From an uncultured Methanomicrobiales archaeon (GTDB taxonomy: Archaea; Halobacteriota; Methanomicrobia; Methanomicrobiales; Methanospirillaceae), in contig CAILCG010000018.1 in the NCBI GenBank assembly GCA_903832665.1, positions 62,001 through 126,000 of the forward strand: DNA of 64,000 nt, in the 5' to 3' direction. Below the pieces are notes generated by a model. The model was not told the origin of the DNA and did no database searches. It worked only from the letters and a program-made list of their open reading frames with translations. The position numbers and the translations under genes are program-made. Of this stretch, positions 50,999 to 60,193 are shown in pieces (within the stretch, counting starts at the first letter, position 1; each line of letters opens with the position of its first letter).

Positions 50999-51567
50999 TG
51001 GCTCTTTCTCCTGTCCAGTTCATTCTGCAGCACAGTGATCGTATGATCGGCATGCAGGCAGTTCGGCCCTACAGAATACCGCGGGCAGTCCTTTACCAGA
51101 ACCTCTTCGGCTTCGGTAAAATTCAGGTGATCGGAGAGCAGGAACACATCGGGAAGGGCACCCGCCTTCCGGATATCTGAGCCCTGCTCATCCAGCACAG
51201 CAAAGGTGTGCTCGGTCAGGAGCCGTTCCAGGCCTCCTTTGCGCACCCATATGCCGTCTGCCGCTTCGCGGAATTCATTGCCGCAGACGGTATCCAGCGC
51301 CTTTTTTATCAGGGCACCGGCACTCCGCTCATCCGGGGATAACGAACGAATCGTTTCTCCGGAGAACTTCACGGTCTTGGGTCCGGCGGGTGCACCGCAG
51401 AGCACGAGATAACACTCCACATCCCGGCGGAGGTCGTGCGAGAGGAAGAACGATGCATTCACGCACCGGCAGATCACATCCATGCGTCCGCCACTACCCG
51501 GCAGGTCATTGAGTGAATACCCGCCATCAGTCCGGGCGATATGCCCGACAATCGCAAACACCGTCAT
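50989..51567 (-). CDS. trmY: tRNA (pseudouridine-54,N1) methyltransferase TrmY
   Basis: SPOUT-fold methyltransferase that converts pseudouridine 54, made by Pus10, to N1-methylpseudouridine. From ATG 51567 it has 192 residues; a GTG four codons upstream is an alternative. Family features are FAIVGHIARTDGGYSLNDLPGSGGRMD at the N-terminus, VLCGAPAGPKTVKFSGE in the middle and SVGPNCLHADHTI in the C-terminal knot. It overlaps pus10 by 10 bases and srp54 lies just upstream. Confidence 0.95.
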   Translation of the reverse strand: MTVFAIVGHIARTDGGYSLNDLPGSGGRMDVICRCVNASFFLSHDLRRDVECYLVLCGAPAGPKTVKFSGETIRSLSPDERSAGALIKKALDTVCGNEFREAADGIWVRKGGLERLLTEHTFAVLDEQGSDIRKAGALPDVFLLSDHLNFTEAEEVLVKDCPRYSVGPNCLHADHTITVLQNELDRRKSQWA

Positions 51568-51575
51568 GGCGTGTG

Positions 51576-52904
51576 TCACTGTTGTCCCGAGAATCGTTTC
51601 ATCAGGCGCTGCATACTGAACTTCCCGCCGCTTGCCGCCCCGCGCAGTCCTTTCAAGGTCCGCTGCATGGTCTTGAAGTACTTGAGCAGTTCACGGACCT
51701 CATCCTGCGTCGCGCCTGCCCCATGGGCAATCCGCGACATGCGGGAACTGTTGATGAGCGTAGGTTCATCGAGTTCCCCGGGGGTCATTGAGTCCATGAT
51801 GATCCGGTAGCGCACCATCTTGGTGCTGGTGACATCATACACTCCTTCGGGCAGTTCCATGCTGCCCATGGGAAGCATGCCCATAATCTGCTTTAACGGC
51901 CCCATCTTGTTGAGGGCCTCGAGCTGCTTGTACATGTCGCGGAGGGTGAACTTGCCCTTCATCATCGCGTTCATGTCAACATCTTCGGCATTGAGTGCCT
52001 CGGTGGCCTTATCGTAGAGGGCCTTTAGGTCACCCATGCCGAGCAGCCGGGAGATGAACCCGTCCGCGTCAAACCGTTCGAGATCCTCAATCGTCTCACC
52101 GGCTCCGATGAACGCAATCCCGCTCTTGGTCTCGGCCACTGCTGACATGGCACCACCACCCTTTGCGGTACCGTCCATCTTCGTGATGATGACCCCGTCG
52201 ATCCCGATCGCTTCATGGAACCGGCGTGCCTGCTCACTGGCCTGCTGGCCGAGGGCTGCATCGATAACCAGCCAGCGGTGCGTTGCCTTGGTGAGGATAT
52301 TGAGATCAATGATCTCCTGGATCAGGTCCGGCTCAAGCGCATGCCGGCCCTGGGTATCGACAATGATCAGTTCCTGTTCCTTGAGTGCCGCGAGCCCTTC
52401 CCGGGTGATCTTGACCGCATCCTTTTCCGCAGGATTACCATAGCAGGGTACGTGGATCCTGGTACAGAGCGTTGAGAGCTGCTCATAGGCGCCCGGCCGG
52501 AACGTATCGGCACAGATCACGGCGACTTTCATTCCTTTTTTCTGGAAGTAACGGGCAAGTTTTGCCGTCGTGGTGGTCTTACCACTTCCCTGCAGGCCCG
52601 CCATAAGGATGGTCTGGGGTTCAAGCCTGACCTCGGTCGAGGCATAGACGAGCCGGACGAGTTCCTGGTACACTATCCGGAGCACATGTTCCCGCACATT
52701 GGTACCCTTGGGCAGCTGCTCATCCAGGGATCGGGTGCGAATCGACTTGCTCAGCTCCATGACGAGCTTCACATTCACATCGGACGAGATGAGTGCACGC
52801 TGGAGGTCCTTTACCAGCTCATCGACGGCAGCCCGGTCGACTACCGTCTTTCCGGCCAGTTTCTTTAACGCATCTTTCAGCGAAGAGGAGAGATTATCGA
52901 GCAT
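51576..52904 (-). CDS. srp54: Signal recognition particle protein SRP54
   Basis: GTPase subunit of SRP that binds signal sequences and 7S RNA. The 442-residue protein has the N domain ([18 protein letters not shown]), the G domain with G1 [18 protein letters not shown] (~104-121), DTQGRH and [10 protein letters not shown] motifs, and a C-terminal methionine-rich M domain ([43 protein letters not shown]). The start overlaps the ftsY stop by one base, so receptor and particle are produced together. Confidence 0.97.
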   Translation of the reverse strand: MLDNLSSSLKDALKKLAGKTVVDRAAVDELVKDLQRALISSDVNVKLVMELSKSIRTRSLDEQLPKGTNVREHVLRIVYQELVRLVYASTEVRLEPQTILMAGLQGSGKTTTTAKLARYFQKKGMKVAVICADTFRPGAYEQLSTLCTRIHVPCYGNPAEKDAVKITREGLAALKEQELIIVDTQGRHALEPDLIQEIIDLNILTKATHRWLVIDAALGQQASEQARRFHEAIGIDGVIITKMDGTAKGGGAMSAVAETKSGIAFIGAGETIEDLERFDADGFISRLLGMGDLKALYDKATEALNAEDVDMNAMMKGKFTLRDMYKQLEALNKMGPLKQIMGMLPMGSMELPEGVYDVTSTKMVRYRIIMDSMTPGELDEPTLINSSRMSRIAHGAGATQDEVRELLKYFKTMQRTLKGLRGAASGGKFSMQRLMKRFSGQQ

Positions 52905-53950
52905 CAGTCAGCACCATCCAGCAGTTCATCAACAACTCCTGCGGGATCGAAGGGGATGATGTCATCATACCCTTGTCCAACGCCAAGGAACATGAGGGGT
53001 TTTCCGATCGTGTGGGCGATCGAGATCGCAGCGCCTCCACGGGAGTCCATATCGGCCTTGGTAAGCACAATTGCATCGGCGCCAACGGTCCGGTCGAATT
53101 CGGCAGCCCGTATCACGGCATCATTACCCGCCACGGCTTCATCAACATAGATCACCAGGTCCGGTTTCATCACGCGTTTGATCTTATCGAGCTGGTTCAT
53201 CAGGTTGGACTTATTATGGAACCGCCCGGCCGTGTCGGCCAGAACGACATCGATTTTGTGCGAGATCGCATACTGCACCGTGTCAAAGAGCACCGCAGAA
53301 GGGTCTGCTCCTTCCTTGTGCTGGATGACCTTGATCCCGATCCGCCCGGCATGCACCGCGATCTGTTCGATCGCTCCGGCGCGGTAAGTGTCCCCGGCAC
53401 CAATCACAACAGTAAATCCCTGCTTGTGAAGGTACGAGCCGATCTTTGCCACGCTCGTGGTCTTACCGGTCCCGTTCACCCCGGTGAACAGGATCTTGAC
53501 CGGGTGCGGATGACTGGCAATGTATTCGTTGAGATCGAACCCCTTGCCAAGCACATCGAGCAGTGCCAGTTTCAGGGCATTGACAACCATCGCATCGACC
53601 GATTCGCCGATCTTCCGGTGTTTCCCGACCAGGTTTTTCCGGACATTGACAATGATCGCATCCGTGACGGGCAGGGCCACGTCACTTTCCAGCAGCGTCA
53701 TCTCGAGTTCAGAAAGTGCATCGGCGATATTTTTTTCCGATACAATCAGTTCCCGTTCGAGAACAAGCACCTTGACTTTGTCAACAAAACTCGGTGCAGC
53801 ATTTTTTACCGGCTCTGCGGGATGGGCGGCCGGGGCAGAAGCAGCAGGTGCAACGACAGGCTCAGCGGCAGGGGGCGCAACCGCAGCTCCTATGCTGCTG
53901 CTTAAGCGGTTTCTCGCGGCCTGCAGCCGTTCCCTGAGCCCCCCGAACAT
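52904..53950 (-). CDS. ftsY: SRP receptor FtsY
   Basis: Membrane-associated GTPase that receives SRP54-ribosome complexes. From ATG 53950 ([16 protein letters not shown]) the protein has 348 residues; the longest frame extends further back over a region not conserved in the family. After an Ala/Pro-rich acidic N-terminal region come the N domain and the G domain with G1 [15 protein letters not shown] (~198), DTAGRFHNK and the [12 protein letters not shown] segment. It shares its final base with srp54. Confidence 0.96.
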   Translation of the reverse strand: MFGGLRERLQAARNRLSSSIGAAVAPPAAEPVVAPAASAPAAHPAEPVKNAAPSFVDKVKVLVLERELIVSEKNIADALSELEMTLLESDVALPVTDAIIVNVRKNLVGKHRKIGESVDAMVVNALKLALLDVLGKGFDLNEYIASHPHPVKILFTGVNGTGKTTSVAKIGSYLHKQGFTVVIGAGDTYRAGAIEQIAVHAGRIGIKVIQHKEGADPSAVLFDTVQYAISHKIDVVLADTAGRFHNKSNLMNQLDKIKRVMKPDLVIYVDEAVAGNDAVIRAAEFDRTVGADAIVLTKADMDSRGGAAISIAHTIGKPLMFLGVGQGYDDIIPFDPAGVVDELLDGAD

Positions 53951-53960
53951 AGAGACTCCG

Positions 53961-54413
53961 TTATTCCTCTTCCGGGGCGCCGGCCATAGACTGCTGGTAC
54001 CCGTACTCAAGGCGTTTATTGATCTCGTTCATCTGGGCACGCAGCTTGTCAAGGGTTTCGGAGACCTTCTTCTGTGAGGCTTCCATCTCCATGATCCGGC
54101 CTTTTAAGAATTCCACGGCATCTTTATTGGTGCGCTCGATGACCACTTCCGCACCGATGGCGACAAGCACCTTTTCGGGCTCGAGCACCTTTGCCCGAAC
54201 GCTTGCCCCGCCACCAATCTGGAGAAGAACGGTGTTGTCATCGGCGACGACCATCGCTTCGAGTGCTTCAATGGCGGCTGATGCCTCCTGCCGGGCATTT
54301 TCCAGGAGGTTTAACTGCTCGATAAAGATCTCGGCCTGCTGGCCGTAGTCCTTAAGGTATTGCTGGAGCATCATCAGTTCGCGCTGGTCTGCCTGTTGCG
54401 TATTAGTTGCCAA
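53961..54413 (-). CDS. pfdA: Prefoldin alpha subunit
   Basis: Alpha subunit of the prefoldin chaperone. The 150-residue protein has two long coiled-coil helices (LMMLQQYLKDYGQQAEIFIEQ and MEMEASQKKVSETLDKLRAQMNEINKRLE) joined by a double hairpin that includes VLLQIGGGASVRAKV. It starts the minus-strand operon ending in ksgA. In many archaea the ribosomal protein LX gene precedes it; none is present in the 206 bases upstream here. Confidence 0.94.
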   Translation of the reverse strand: MATNTQQADQRELMMLQQYLKDYGQQAEIFIEQLNLLENARQEASAAIEALEAMVVADDNTVLLQIGGGASVRAKVLEPEKVLVAIGAEVVIERTNKDAVEFLKGRIMEMEASQKKVSETLDKLRAQMNEINKRLEYGYQQSMAGAPEEE

Positions 54414-54619
54414 AATCTGCCACTCCTTGTATTGTCTGATTTTAAATAATCCTGACTCCTGATATGTTTGTCCTCCGGTATCATAAATACATCATGGTGA
54501 GACACTGGAGAAATGAACCGTGTCTTTCCGCGGGATCTTTTCTAAGAACATATCTCAGGTACGGGTAAACGCTGGATAATAATGGAAAAAAATGGGAATC
54601 TGATTTCTGATTTCTGTAT

Positions 54620-55326
54620 CTATACCGCGATCTTCCTGAACAGGTATGCCCCGATCACCGTCATCGCAACCGTGAAACCCCCGATGACCGCAAAGCTGAT
54701 AACCGGATTGATCTGCGAGACTCCGGTGAGCCCGTACCGGATTCCTTCCACCCAGGAAGCGAACTGATGGGAAAGAGTGCTCCCGACAGACCGAAGATCG
54801 GGAAGATGACGAAGTTCATGATGAGCTGGAATCCATTCATGTCTTCCATTGACGATGCGATGGCAATGCCAAACGCGGTGAATCCGATCCCGATCAGGAC
54901 CATGAACCCGATTGCGATAAGGAACCCGGGTATTGACTGGATCGAGAGACCGATCAGGATTGAAAGGATCAGGATCATCAGGCCCTGCACTACGGCAGTT
55001 GTTGCACCACCTGCTGTCTGGCCGAGCATGATCTCCAGCCGGCTGACCGGAGCCACGAGCGTCTCTTTCAGGAATCCGAACTGTTTGTCCCAGATGATCT
55101 GGATACCCGAGAAGACGGACGTGAACAGGACACTCATTGCCACCATTCCCGGTATGAGGAAGACGATGTAATTCCCGCCAAGTCCCGGAAGACTGACAAC
55201 GGAATTTAACCCAAAGCCCAGGAAGAGCAGGAAGAATAGCGGCATCGCGATACTCCCGATGATCCTGCTCTTTGATCGGATGAACCGCTTCATACTGCGG
55301 AGCCAGATCGTGTAGATGATATCCAT
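54620..55326 (-). pseudogene. ABC-2 exporter permease, frameshifted near its C-terminus
   Basis: The main frame covers residues 1-~190 of a DrrB-type permease (MDIIYTIWLRSMKRFIRSKS, FLLFLGFGLNSVV, FLETLVAPVSRLEIMLG-type loop). The expected last part appears in the other frame as SWVEGIRYGLTGVSQINPV, FAVIGGFTVAMTVIGAYLF and RKIAV before a stop at 54620-54622. The break is a single-base indel at about 54757-54765 (around GCTTCCTGGG), after the LSGALFPISSL segment. Without repair the protein loses its last helix and ends in unrelated sequence. The partner ATPase is intact, so a sequencing error is possible. Confidence 0.8.
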
Positions 55327-55327
55327 A

Positions 55328-56317
55328 TCAGTGCCTCCGCATCATTTTCATCTGCTGTCGCAGGATATCGGCCGTACCCGCTTCCTGTTCGCGGATCGAT
55401 TTTCCCGTGAAGGAGAGGAAGACATCCTCAAGGGTCGGCTTGTGGATCGAGATCGAGCTGATCGGGATCTGCCGGGCGACAAGGAGCGTGACGATCGTGC
55501 TGAGGTGCTGCTCCGCATTCCGCAGGCTGATGACCACTTCACCCTCGTGGGTATCCACCCGGTTGATCCAGGGTTCTTTGAGGGTTTCGACAATCGCTGC
55601 GGTATCCGTTGACTTGATGGTTACGACATCCCCGCCGATCCCATCCTTGAGGTTTGACGGGGTGTCGAGCGCAATGATCTTTCCGTGATCGATGATGGCA
55701 ACCCTGTTGCAGAGCCGGTCGGCCTCCTCCATGTAGTGCGTGGTGAGGATGATCGTGATCCCCTTCTCCTTGCTCAGGGTTGCGATATACTGCCAGAGGT
55801 GGTTGCGGGTCTGGGGGTCGAGGCCCAGCGTGGGCTCGTCAAGGAACTGAACTGCGGGGTGATGGAGCAGCCCCCGGGCAATCTCAAGACGTCGCCGCAT
55901 CCCACCCGAGAATGTCTTGACGATATCGTCTTTCCGGTCAGCGAGTTCGACAAGGGCAAGGAGCTCGCCAATCCGCTGGTTGCGAACATCCGTGGGGAGG
56001 CGGTAAAGCCGGCCATGGAAGTCCATGTTCTCCCAAGCGGTGAGCTCCTCGTCAAGGCTCTGGTACTGGAAGACGATCCCGATTAACCTCCTCACGCCAT
56101 CCTCGTCCTTTTCAACATCGATCCCATTGACTGTGGCATTACCCTCGCTCGGCTTGAGCATCGTGGCAAGCATGGAGAGGGTGGTGGTCTTGCCGGCCCC
56201 GTTGGGGCCCAGGAGACCGAAGATCTCCCCCTGCCCGATCTCAAAGGAGATGTGATCCACGGCAACGAGATCGCCGAATCGCCGGGTTAAGTTTTCTACG
56301 TGAATTGCAATGGTCAT
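55328..56317 (-). CDS. ABC exporter ATPase (DrrA-like), PadR-linked
   Basis: From ATG 56317 (MTIAIHVENLTRRFG) the protein has 329 residues. Walker A GPNGAGKTTTLSM lies at ~36-48, signature TFSGGMRRRLEIARG near 130, Walker B VQFLDEPTLGLDPQ and the switch TTHYMEEADRLC follow. The C-terminal extension with PTLEDVFLSFTGKSIRE is typical of drug/lipid exporters of the DrrA type. It is one base from the frameshifted permease gene and three bases from padR, making the operon padR - ATPase - permease. Confidence 0.94.
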   Translation of the reverse strand: MTIAIHVENLTRRFGDLVAVDHISFEIGQGEIFGLLGPNGAGKTTTLSMLATMLKPSEGNATVNGIDVEKDEDGVRRLIGIVFQYQSLDEELTAWENMDFHGRLYRLPTDVRNQRIGELLALVELADRKDDIVKTFSGGMRRRLEIARGLLHHPAVQFLDEPTLGLDPQTRNHLWQYIATLSKEKGITIILTTHYMEEADRLCNRVAIIDHGKIIALDTPSNLKDGIGGDVVTIKSTDTAAIVETLKEPWINRVDTHEGEVVISLRNAEQHLSTIVTLLVARQIPISSISIHKPTLEDVFLSFTGKSIREQEAGTADILRQQMKMMRRH

Positions 56318-56319
56318 AA

Positions 56320-56802
56320 TTATGTGATCCTCTGTAAGTCTTCGCGGCATTGTTCGAGTACGGTTATGACCTGTTTTTCTGTTCCCGGGGGCATTTCCTC
56401 AACGATTGCATGTATGTCGAAGAGGAGCCCTTTTACCGAATGTTTGCTCCCGCCCATAATGGCAATGATGAGGTTCTTGTACTGGTTCATCTTCCGGTGA
56501 TGTTCCTTGCCCATCTCCCGGATGGTTGCGAGCGTAGTGAGCCCTTTTTCCGTTACGGAAAACAGGATCTTCCCCCGGGTCTCCGTTGGTGCACCTTGAA
56601 TGAGCTCTTCTGTTTCGAGCTGTTTGAGCAGGGGATAGATGGTTCCTTTACTCGGAGCCCACGCCCCACCGGTCGTCTCTGCGATTTCCTTTAAGAGGTC
56701 GTAACCGGATTTCGGGCGCTCCTGCAGGGTGTGAAGGATATAGAGCGCCAGAAGGCTCCTTTCTTTTCCGTGATGCGGTGAAAATTTGAACAGGCTGGCC
56801 AT
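56320..56802 (-). CDS. PadR-family transcriptional repressor
   Basis: A 160-residue winged-helix regulator. The N-terminal wHTH includes LLALYILHTLQERPKSGYDL, WAPSKGTIYPLLKQLETEELI and the beta-wing SVTEKGLTTL; the C-terminal helices (NLIIAIMGGSKHSVKGLL, KQVITVLEQCREDL) form the dimer interface. It is encoded just upstream of an ABC exporter and most likely represses that operon until a substrate binds, as in other PadR-exporter systems. An inverted repeat lies 4-25 bases before its start. Confidence 0.92.
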   Translation of the reverse strand: MASLFKFSPHHGKERSLLALYILHTLQERPKSGYDLLKEIAETTGGAWAPSKGTIYPLLKQLETEELIQGAPTETRGKILFSVTEKGLTTLATIREMGKEHHRKMNQYKNLIIAIMGGSKHSVKGLLFDIHAIVEEMPPGTEKQVITVLEQCREDLQRIT

Positions 56803-56805
56803 AAC

Positions 56806-56827
56806 AATAGTCCGTTTTCGTACTATT
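56806..56827 (-). promoter_or_regulatory. Probable PadR operator (22-base inverted repeat)
   Basis: AATAGTCCG - TTTT - CGTACTATT matches at 8 of 9 arm positions and ends four bases before the padR start codon. Position and symmetry suit autorepression of the padR-exporter operon. Confidence 0.55.
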
Positions 56828-57064
56828 AATCAGATTGAAGGAGATTCAATAAAAGGTTTCGTACCGTGACAACGGGCATCGTTAAAAATCGGGTCCGTGA
56901 AAAACCGGGGACGGGGAATACCTGCCCAGACCCGGTGGGAAACGAGGATCTTCAAAAAACCATTTTTCGGATGAAATCAGGGTCTGGTTTTTCGCGAACA
57001 ACAATGCTCAGGAAAAATGGGATTGGGGGATGATGCGAGCCCTTTCTTCACTGGGAGTGACCCC

Positions 57065-57811
57065 TCACCTCTCCACTACAACTCTCGCATGCTCATCGAA
57101 CGGGTTCTTCCGCATCCCCAGGCTGAACAGGTACGGGTAGGTTCGGTGCATATATTCCATATACTTCAGCCATTCGGGCACCAGCCGGGAATACACCCGT
57201 TCCATGTCGCCTTTAAGATGAATGATGTCAGTCGGGGGCAGGTTGGTGAGATCCTCACGGGCAATCAACTCTTCGGAAAGATGCGTAACAGCAAGGATCA
57301 CTTCGGTAAATGACTCATGCTCAAAGACCATCGGGTTCTCGACAATCCGAAGAATGAAATCTTCCTGCTTTACCAGGAAATCCCGGAGGGCAACGAGGTC
57401 AATCTCTGCGGGATCGAGTTTGCAGTCCCAGGCTGCAAGGACTGGGACTACTGCCCGGAACTTCTCTGCGGTCCAGTCCGGTCCGATCGCTACGCTGGCC
57501 CGCAGCTCCCGGGTACGGAGATCTGCCTTTGCAAACCGGGCAAGCAGCGGCGTCCCGATCCATGAGAAGAAGATCCCAATCACCATGTTCAGCTTCTCCA
57601 TCCTCTGCTCCCGTTCCCGCGAACTGAGCATGCGGTCGATGATCAGGGTTACACAGATCACTTCGAGCGGGATGAAGGCAAGGTCAGCGAGCAGGTACGT
57701 AAACAGGTACCGGGAATCCTGGAAGACTATTAAATGGACCGTCATCAGGGACAGGGTCAGCGTGACCAGCAGAACGGCAATAAAGCCTTTCCATTGTGTA
57801 TCTTCCTTCAT
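57065..57811 (-). CDS. Two-span membrane protein of unknown function
   Basis: A 248-residue protein. Residues ~8-28 (FIAVLLVTLTLSLMTVHLIVF) and ~35-58 (LFTYLLADLAFIPLEVICVTLII) are membrane helices, followed by a long cytoplasmic part that is mostly helical and charged (REREQRMEKLNMVIGIFF and further helices to the end). No enzyme motif is recognised. Such proteins are common in methanogens but undescribed. It is separated from padR by 262 bases of A/T-rich DNA with no visible gene. Confidence 0.7.
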   Translation of the reverse strand: MKEDTQWKGFIAVLLVTLTLSLMTVHLIVFQDSRYLFTYLLADLAFIPLEVICVTLIIDRMLSSREREQRMEKLNMVIGIFFSWIGTPLLARFAKADLRTRELRASVAIGPDWTAEKFRAVVPVLAAWDCKLDPAEIDLVALRDFLVKQEDFILRIVENPMVFEHESFTEVILAVTHLSEELIAREDLTNLPPTDIIHLKGDMERVYSRLVPEWLKYMEYMHRTYPYLFSLGMRKNPFDEHARVVVER

Positions 57812-57941
57812 GCAGAGCTATCCTGCACGCCTATAAAATAAAAAAGCTCGTATGATAGACAAATGGCTCAATCACGAGGTATTCCGGGTAATCAAGTCCC
57901 GTGCTGGTGCTACTATGATACGTAATAAAAAAGATGAAGAG

Positions 57942-59186
57942 TTATCCGGCGATCGCGTACTGCGTAAGGCCGGGACCCGTTGCAGTAAAGTAATCCCGGG
58001 TGCCTACGGAATTCTCAAATTTTGTCGGCAGTGCAGTCCATTGGTTACCGTCAAGATTGTAAAGAACAATATTCTCCGGCTGGATCTGATTTCCGGTCAT
58101 CCACGCAACGGGCACCGTGAAGTAGATTAACTCCCGATCGATCCGGGTGAATTGTGCCGGGACCAGATCGAAATACTGGTATACCGTTCCCGGAGCAGGG
58201 GCGATCATTGTTCCAGGACCTGAGACGAATGTGCCCGCGACAATGATCCCGTTAAGCCCTCTCCCCATGAACATTGCCTTGTACACCGCGGAATTTCCCC
58301 CCACATTAACCGTCATCGTCTTGGTGGGAATTACGGTAAGCGACGGTGATGGGGTGATGAGAGGTAACGGTGCGAGAGTCGGAGCCGGAGGTGTTGAGGC
58401 AACCGGTGTGGTTATGGTATCGGAGATCAGGGTAACGGCAGTCTGCGCCAGTGCCCTGCCGTGAAGCGACGCACCGCTCTTCATGGTGATCGCCTTCTGG
58501 GCCAGGATATTACCTTCCGCGTGCGTGCCCGATCCCATCGTCACGCTGGTGGGACCGGCAACCTGCCAGAAGATATTCTCGGCCTTTGCACCGTTCTTCA
58601 ACTGCATTTGGGAACCGGAATTCATGGTAAGATCTCCCGCGACCTGGAAGATCCAGACCGCGTTTCCATCACCCTTTGCATCAAACGTAAGAACGGTTGA
58701 TGCCGGGATAAGCACACCGGTTGACCATTTGTAAATGCCCGTAGCGAGGGTACGGCCCCCAAGATTCCCGGCGTACAGCTCGGTTGCATCGGGTATTCCC
58801 TGTCCCGCTGCACTCGTATAGGCAGTCTCCATATTGCTGACCGCGGTGGTGAGGGCCGACGGGGTTGGGGATGCATAGTTGGCTGCATAGGCCTTCCCCA
58901 CCAGGAGCGAGGAGGTTGAAAACTGGTTGGAGCTGTCCTTGATGAGATCAAATCCTGTCATGGCAGTCCCGGCAATGGGACTCACACCAATATTGCCGAC
59001 AATCTTCGTAGTTCCGGTGGTCGTGATGCCTGATTTTGCCAGGATTACGAAGTTACCGGCAGACCCCAGGTCTACTGCGGATGCACCGTTCACGCCGGGA
59101 ATAATCGCGGCGGCCAGCAACACGATTAATGCTGCCGTAAAAACAAGGGAGAAGATTCTTCCCGCACATTCTGTTGTTTGTTTCAT
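57942..59186 (-). CDS. Secreted ice-binding-like protein (DUF3494) with PGF-pre-PGF domain
   Basis: From ATG 59186 (MKQTTECAGRIFSLVF) the protein has 414 residues with a signal peptide to about residue 33 (AAALIPGVNGA-type end). Residues ~35-250 are a DUF3494 ice-binding-like domain (VDLGSAGNFVILAKSGITT, GNIGVSPIAGTAMTGF, ASTVLTFDAKGDGNAVWIFQ, MGSGTHAEGNILAQKAITM). A Pro/Thr-rich linker (~255-285) follows, then a PGF-pre-PGF domain ending YFTATGPGLTQYAIAG. No C-terminal PGF-CTERM anchor is present, so attachment to the cell is unclear. Some DUF3494 proteins bind ice, others are adhesins; the function here is open. Confidence 0.85.
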   Translation of the reverse strand: MKQTTECAGRIFSLVFTAALIVLLAAAIIPGVNGASAVDLGSAGNFVILAKSGITTTGTTKIVGNIGVSPIAGTAMTGFDLIKDSSNQFSTSSLLVGKAYAANYASPTPSALTTAVSNMETAYTSAAGQGIPDATELYAGNLGGRTLATGIYKWSTGVLIPASTVLTFDAKGDGNAVWIFQVAGDLTMNSGSQMQLKNGAKAENIFWQVAGPTSVTMGSGTHAEGNILAQKAITMKSGASLHGRALAQTAVTLISDTITTPVASTPPAPTLAPLPLITPSPSLTVIPTKTMTVNVGGNSAVYKAMFMGRGLNGIIVAGTFVSGPGTMIAPAPGTVYQYFDLVPAQFTRIDRELIYFTVPVAWMTGNQIQPENIVLYNLDGNQWTALPTKFENSVGTRDYFTATGPGLTQYAIAG

Positions 59187-59422
59187 AGTACTCAACCTGA
59201 TGGTATCCCTCCTGCCGACATGGACGATAAACTTTCGGGTGAATGATATTTTTTGCAAAGATACCAGCGGGTGGCGGACGGAGAATCAGATCGGGAGCAT
59301 TTTCTGGAAAAATCCAGTAGATTCCTGCCGGGATCCCGGGGAAGTTATTGGGAGATAAAAATACACTGAAGTGCTTCATCTGACACAAAAAAATGAGCAC
59401 AAAAAATGAAAAAGCCCACACG

Positions 59423-60028
59423 TCACCGGGCAATTTTCAAGAGTGCCTTGGCAAGGACGGCCCCTTTGGTGTACGCGGACTTCAGGAGTACGGGCCGGGT
59501 TTTGAGATCCCGGATCGTATCCATATCGTCTATCAATAGATCGTCGGTGTAGTAAAAATCGAGGATCTCGAAAAAGGCCGTCACGGTCGTCTTCGCCCCA
59601 TCAAAAACGGTCGGGCAGTCCTTCATGCCGGCTATGGAAATGAAAAGTCCCTTGCGCTTTCCCCGCTTGTCCTCAGGAATGAGAGGGGCCTTGAGCACGT
59701 ACTTTGAGATGAAGAACGCCTGGAACAGGTCCATAAACGACTTGAGCCGGCCGGGGATTCCCATCGTCATGATGGGGGTGGCAACGATGATACCATCCGC
59801 CTCCTGGAATTTCTTATAGATCGGCTTGAGTTTTTCATCGAGTATGCATTTGGCAGGGTCTGTGCAGAACATCAGGTTTATCGATTCTTCGGGATTAAGA
59901 TCGGGGAATTCGATCTTCTCCACTTCAGCTCCGGCATCTTTCGCTCCCTTGAGTGCCTGTTCGAGTAGGAGAGCCGTGTTTCCCCCCGCAAGGGGACTAC
60001 CCAGGAGACCAATTATACGAATTACCAT
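59423..60028 (-). CDS. Flavodoxin-like NAD(P)H-dependent FMN reductase-family protein
   Basis: A 201-residue protein of the flavodoxin/iron-sulfur flavoprotein superfamily. The FMN phosphate loop is GSPLAGGNTALLLEQAL (~10-26), and the IIVATPIMTMGIPGRLKSFMDLFQAF segment (~78-103) holds the isoalloxazine loop. A CTDPAKC segment (~55) lies in the place where iron-sulfur flavoproteins carry their cluster cysteines, but the full four-Cys set is not present. It may act in electron transfer or oxidative-stress defence; substrate unknown. Confidence 0.83.
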   Translation of the reverse strand: MVIRIIGLLGSPLAGGNTALLLEQALKGAKDAGAEVEKIEFPDLNPEESINLMFCTDPAKCILDEKLKPIYKKFQEADGIIVATPIMTMGIPGRLKSFMDLFQAFFISKYVLKAPLIPEDKRGKRKGLFISIAGMKDCPTVFDGAKTTVTAFFEILDFYYTDDLLIDDMDTIRDLKTRPVLLKSAYTKGAVLAKALLKIAR

Positions 60029-60193
60029 ACCTCTGATTCAGAGATCTGTTCGATATACCTTTGGTTGGTACTAAAAAAACCGGATAAACTTTAGTCTTAT
60101 GAGAATAATGGTCCGGTCCTCATTCCGTTGGTACCTATCCTAAAACTTATTACCGATTCTGCGAGTTCACTACAAACAGGAGGAAATGAGAGT

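Noticed and set aside
52793-53905. Plus-strand 370-codon frame across srp54 and ftsY
   Set aside because: Antisense shadow of two conserved GTPase genes; His/Asp-rich translation typical of antisense frames.
57844-57941. Small gene between the membrane protein and the ice-binding-like protein
   Set aside because: No open frame with start signal and coding character was seen in the gap.
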